From NCBI GenBank assembly GCA_036564195.1, contig DATCLA010000076.1, positions 1-6,724 on the forward strand: a stretch of 6,724 nt of DNA. The letters are read 5' to 3'. Under the pieces are notes generated by a model that saw nothing but the letters and a program-made list of their open reading frames with translations, made no database searches and was not told where the DNA came from. Below are positions 5,605-6,724 of this stretch, piece by piece (position 1 is the first letter of the stretch; the number at the start of each line of letters is the position of its first letter). This DNA comes from DATCLA01 sp036564195. GTDB lineage: Bacteria; Bacillota; UBA4882; UBA8346. A program made the translations under genes and the position numbers.

Positions 5605-6273
5605 TTAAATCAGATTAGCTTTAGTCGCCATTTTTGCCACCTGGATCCGGTCCCTAACTCCTATTTTGCAATAGATAATACTGACATAGTTACGCACCGT
5701 TTGTTCACCGATATAAAGTTGCCTGGCAATTTCTTTATTGCTATATCCCTGAGCGATTAAACTTAGGACTTCCCTTTCCCGCTTGCTTAATTGTTGGAGC
5801 CAAGCCGGGGAACTCGGGGCTTGTGTTTTGGAATTGTCCATACTCAAAACGGCCGGTTTTTTTAATAATTTAGAAGCAACTCTGGGAATGATTAATATAT
5901 TACCTTGGAAGACGGCGCGGAGCGCTGCGATTAAATCCACTGGGGGTATATTCTTCAATAAATAACCGACTGCTCCGGATTCCAATGCTTCCCAAACATA
6001 TTCCTGCTCCTCAAATGTTGTTAACAGGATCACTTTAACCTCCGGAAAGCTCTCCAGGAACCTGCGAACAGTCTTCGCTCCTTCCATTTCCAGGTTTTGG
6101 GCATCAATTAGCACTATATCAGGATGTAATAATGAAGCAAGCTCAACAACTTCTTTGCTGTTCCGGGCCACACCGACTACTTTGATGTCGGCGGCTATTT
6201 GCTCCAAAACAATTCGCAGACTCTCCACAAAAAGGGTTTGGTTATCAGCTAATAATAGTTTGATCTGCTTCAT
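5605..6273 (-). CDS. NarL/LuxR-family response regulator (REC + HTH), orphan
   Basis: Cytoplasmic transcription factor controlled by aspartate phosphorylation. The protein is 222 aa from ATG 6273, the usual length. The receiver domain (about 4-122) has phosphoacceptor Asp57 in DIVLIDAQ, a conserved Thr at 85/86 (ILLTTF) and Lys107 (GYLLKN). The N-terminal acidic pocket reads LLLADNQ, with one Asp (10) followed by Asn where the pair Asp-Asp is common. A short linker (about 140-160) leads to a LuxR-type HTH (about 162-222): LSKREREVLSLIAQGYSNKE, then IARQLYIGEQTVRNYVS as the recognition region. The frame is open upstream to a TTG at 6315, but AAGGAG lies 6 nt before ATG 6273, so the shorter form is preferred. 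It has its own promoter and terminator, and no histidine kinase gene adjoins. It sits upstream of, and in the same direction as, the sugar transporter operon, which is a reasonable but unproven target. Confidence 0.93.
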   Translation of the reverse strand: MKQIKLLLADNQTLFVESLRIVLEQIAADIKVVGVARNSKEVVELASLLHPDIVLIDAQNLEMEGAKTVRRFLESFPEVKVILLTTFEEQEYVWEALESGAVGYLLKNIPPVDLIAALRAVFQGNILIIPRVASKLLKKPAVLSMDNSKTQAPSSPAWLQQLSKREREVLSLIAQGYSNKEIARQLYIGEQTVRNYVSIIYCKIGVRDRIQVAKMATKANLI

Positions 6274-6279
6274 TCCTTG

Positions 6280-6285
6280 CTCCTT
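6280..6285 (-). promoter_or_regulatory. Ribosome binding site deciding the response regulator start
   Basis: AAGGAG on the minus strand lies 6 nt before ATG 6273. It falls inside the longer frame that opens at TTG 6315, so that upstream start is unlikely. Confidence 0.8.
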
Positions 6286-6370
6286 CAAATCCAAAACTGG
6301 TTGCAAAAAGGCCAATTGCTCTCCGCTGACGGGAGTTTAAAATGGTTACCAATTTATCCCAGTGACCAAA

Positions 6371-6399
6371 ATTATATAAAATTAAATCACTTTTGTAAA
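6371..6399 (-). promoter_or_regulatory. Sigma-A promoter of the response regulator gene
   Basis: On the minus strand a perfect -10 TATAAT (6376-6371) is preceded, at exactly 17 nt, by -35 TTTACA (6399-6394; 5 of 6 matches to TTGACA). The predicted start is near 6365, giving a leader of about 90 nt. This is the best promoter match in the window. Confidence 0.75.
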
Positions 6400-6410
6400 C
6401 TAAGTTAGTT
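6398..6410. promoter_or_regulatory. 13-bp palindrome at the -35 box (operator candidate)
   Basis: AACTAAGTTAGTT is a perfect inverted repeat (6 + 1 + 6) overlapping the upstream edge of the -35 box of the response regulator promoter. A dimeric regulator bound here would block or contact RNA polymerase. Autoregulation by the gene's own LuxR-type product is one possibility. The symmetry is seen; the function is inferred. Confidence 0.4.
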
Positions 6411-6513
6411 AGGGATTATTAGGACAAAAACTTAACTCTATTCATTTTCTACCTCTCTGGCCGGATTTTTATCACCTAATTATGTCCAGTTCCCAGTGCA
6501 ACCTGTATAGAAT

Positions 6514-6543
6514 AAAAAAAGACTGACCGTATTTACGTCAGCC
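6514..6543 (-). terminator. Intrinsic terminator of the tRNA cluster
   Basis: On the minus strand GGCTGAC (6543-6537) pairs with GTCAGTC (6527-6521), 7 bp including one G-U, around a 9-nt loop. Seven T residues follow directly (6520-6514). It lies 54 nt downstream of the tRNA-Thr 3' end and closes the tRNA transcription unit before the response regulator promoter. Confidence 0.8.
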
Positions 6544-6597
6544 TCAAGTAGATATGTAAAAAATTTTACTCAACACCGCTTATAAACTAATTTTTTC

Positions 6598-6673
6598 TGG
6601 AGCCCACAACCAGAATCGAACTGGTGACCTCATCCTTACCATGGATGCGCTCTACCTACTGAGCTATGTGGGC
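6598..6673 (-). tRNA. tRNA-Thr (anticodon GGT)
   Basis: Complete 76-nt tRNA on the minus strand. The 7-bp acceptor stem pairs GCCCACA (6673-6667) with TGTGGGC (6608-6602), then come discriminator T (6601) and an encoded CCA (6600-6598). The D arm AGCTCAGTAGGTAGAGC is intact. The anticodon arm is CATCC, loop ATGGTAA, GGATG, with anticodon GGT reading ACC and ACT threonine codons. The T arm contains GGTTGTGG-side pairing with the invariant TTCGA loop. No mismatch or insertion is seen. Confidence 0.96.
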
Positions 6674-6678
6674 AATTT

Positions 6679-6724
6679 TGGTTGCGGGGGAAGGATTTGA
6701 ACCTTCGGCCTCCGGGTTATGAGC
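6679..6724 (-). tRNA. Initiator tRNA-Met (anticodon CAT), 3' part, cut by right edge
   Basis: The 3' 46 nt of a tRNA on the minus strand: anticodon loop CTCATAA (cut at its 5' side), anticodon stem strand CCCGG, variable loop, T arm with TTCAAAT, acceptor strand CCCCGC and an encoded CCA (6681-6679). The CCC run directly after the anticodon loop (partner GGG of initiator tRNAs) and the ending CCCCCGCAACCA match bacterial initiator tRNA-fMet rather than elongator Met or Ile2. The 5' half, including the diagnostic first base pair, is outside the window. Only 5 nt separate it from tRNA-Thr, so both are on one transcript. Confidence 0.88.

Noticed and set aside
6421..6513. A minute ORF with a GAGAGGT-like ribosome binding site upstream of the response regulator promoter.
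   Set aside because: It encodes only eight residues, lies between a terminator and the promoter so is unlikely to be transcribed, and shows no attenuator structure.
6598..6620. tRNA-Thr 3' end as an integration (att) site for the accessory block.
   Set aside because: No copy of the tRNA 3' end is seen near the other boundary (123-328), and no integrase or recombinase gene is present.

Overview
The window looks like a chromosomal segment of a Bacillota (Firmicutes) bacterium of moderate G+C. The reasons are strong AGGAGG-type ribosome binding sites, TTG and GTG starts, sigma-A-like promoters, CCA-encoding tRNA genes and a clostridial-looking EF-Tu N-terminus. The assignment is by eye and no species can be named. 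Every gene I can support lies on the minus strand, so transcription runs from the right end of the window to the left.

Layout in transcription order. (1) 6724-6514: a tRNA cluster with the 3' part of an initiator tRNA-Met (CAT) and a complete tRNA-Thr (GGT), followed by an intrinsic terminator. (2) 6410-5529: a stand-alone gene for a NarL/LuxR-type response regulator, with its own near-consensus promoter, a 13-bp palindrome touching the -35 box, and its own terminator. No histidine kinase gene is present. (3) 5499-2101: a carbohydrate-type ABC importer operon (family-1 solute-binding protein, MalF-like permease, MalG-like permease). It has a candidate extended -10 promoter and a cre-like/LacI-type palindrome in the leader. 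A strong hairpin lies between the binding-protein gene and the permease genes, and the two permease genes are translationally coupled. No ATPase gene is present. (4) 2062-329: a transmembrane methyl-accepting chemotaxis protein 56 nt downstream of the second permease, probably in the same operon. (5) 328-1: an AT-rich spacer with a candidate promoter, then the first 40 codons of tuf (EF-Tu), which runs off the left edge.

Working model: the binding protein and two permeases import a sugar or polyol, using an ATPase encoded elsewhere. The chemoreceptor lets the cell swim toward the same or a related compound. The response regulator may control this operon, itself, or both. The unit sits between housekeeping translation genes (tRNAs and tuf), which suggests a cassette placed there, although I see no integrase, insertion sequence or att duplication. 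I found no CRISPR array, transposon or clearly unprecedented system. The points most worth a second look are the transporter-chemoreceptor pairing, the degenerate chemoreceptor hairpin tip, the binding protein's missing lipobox and the operator-like palindromes.
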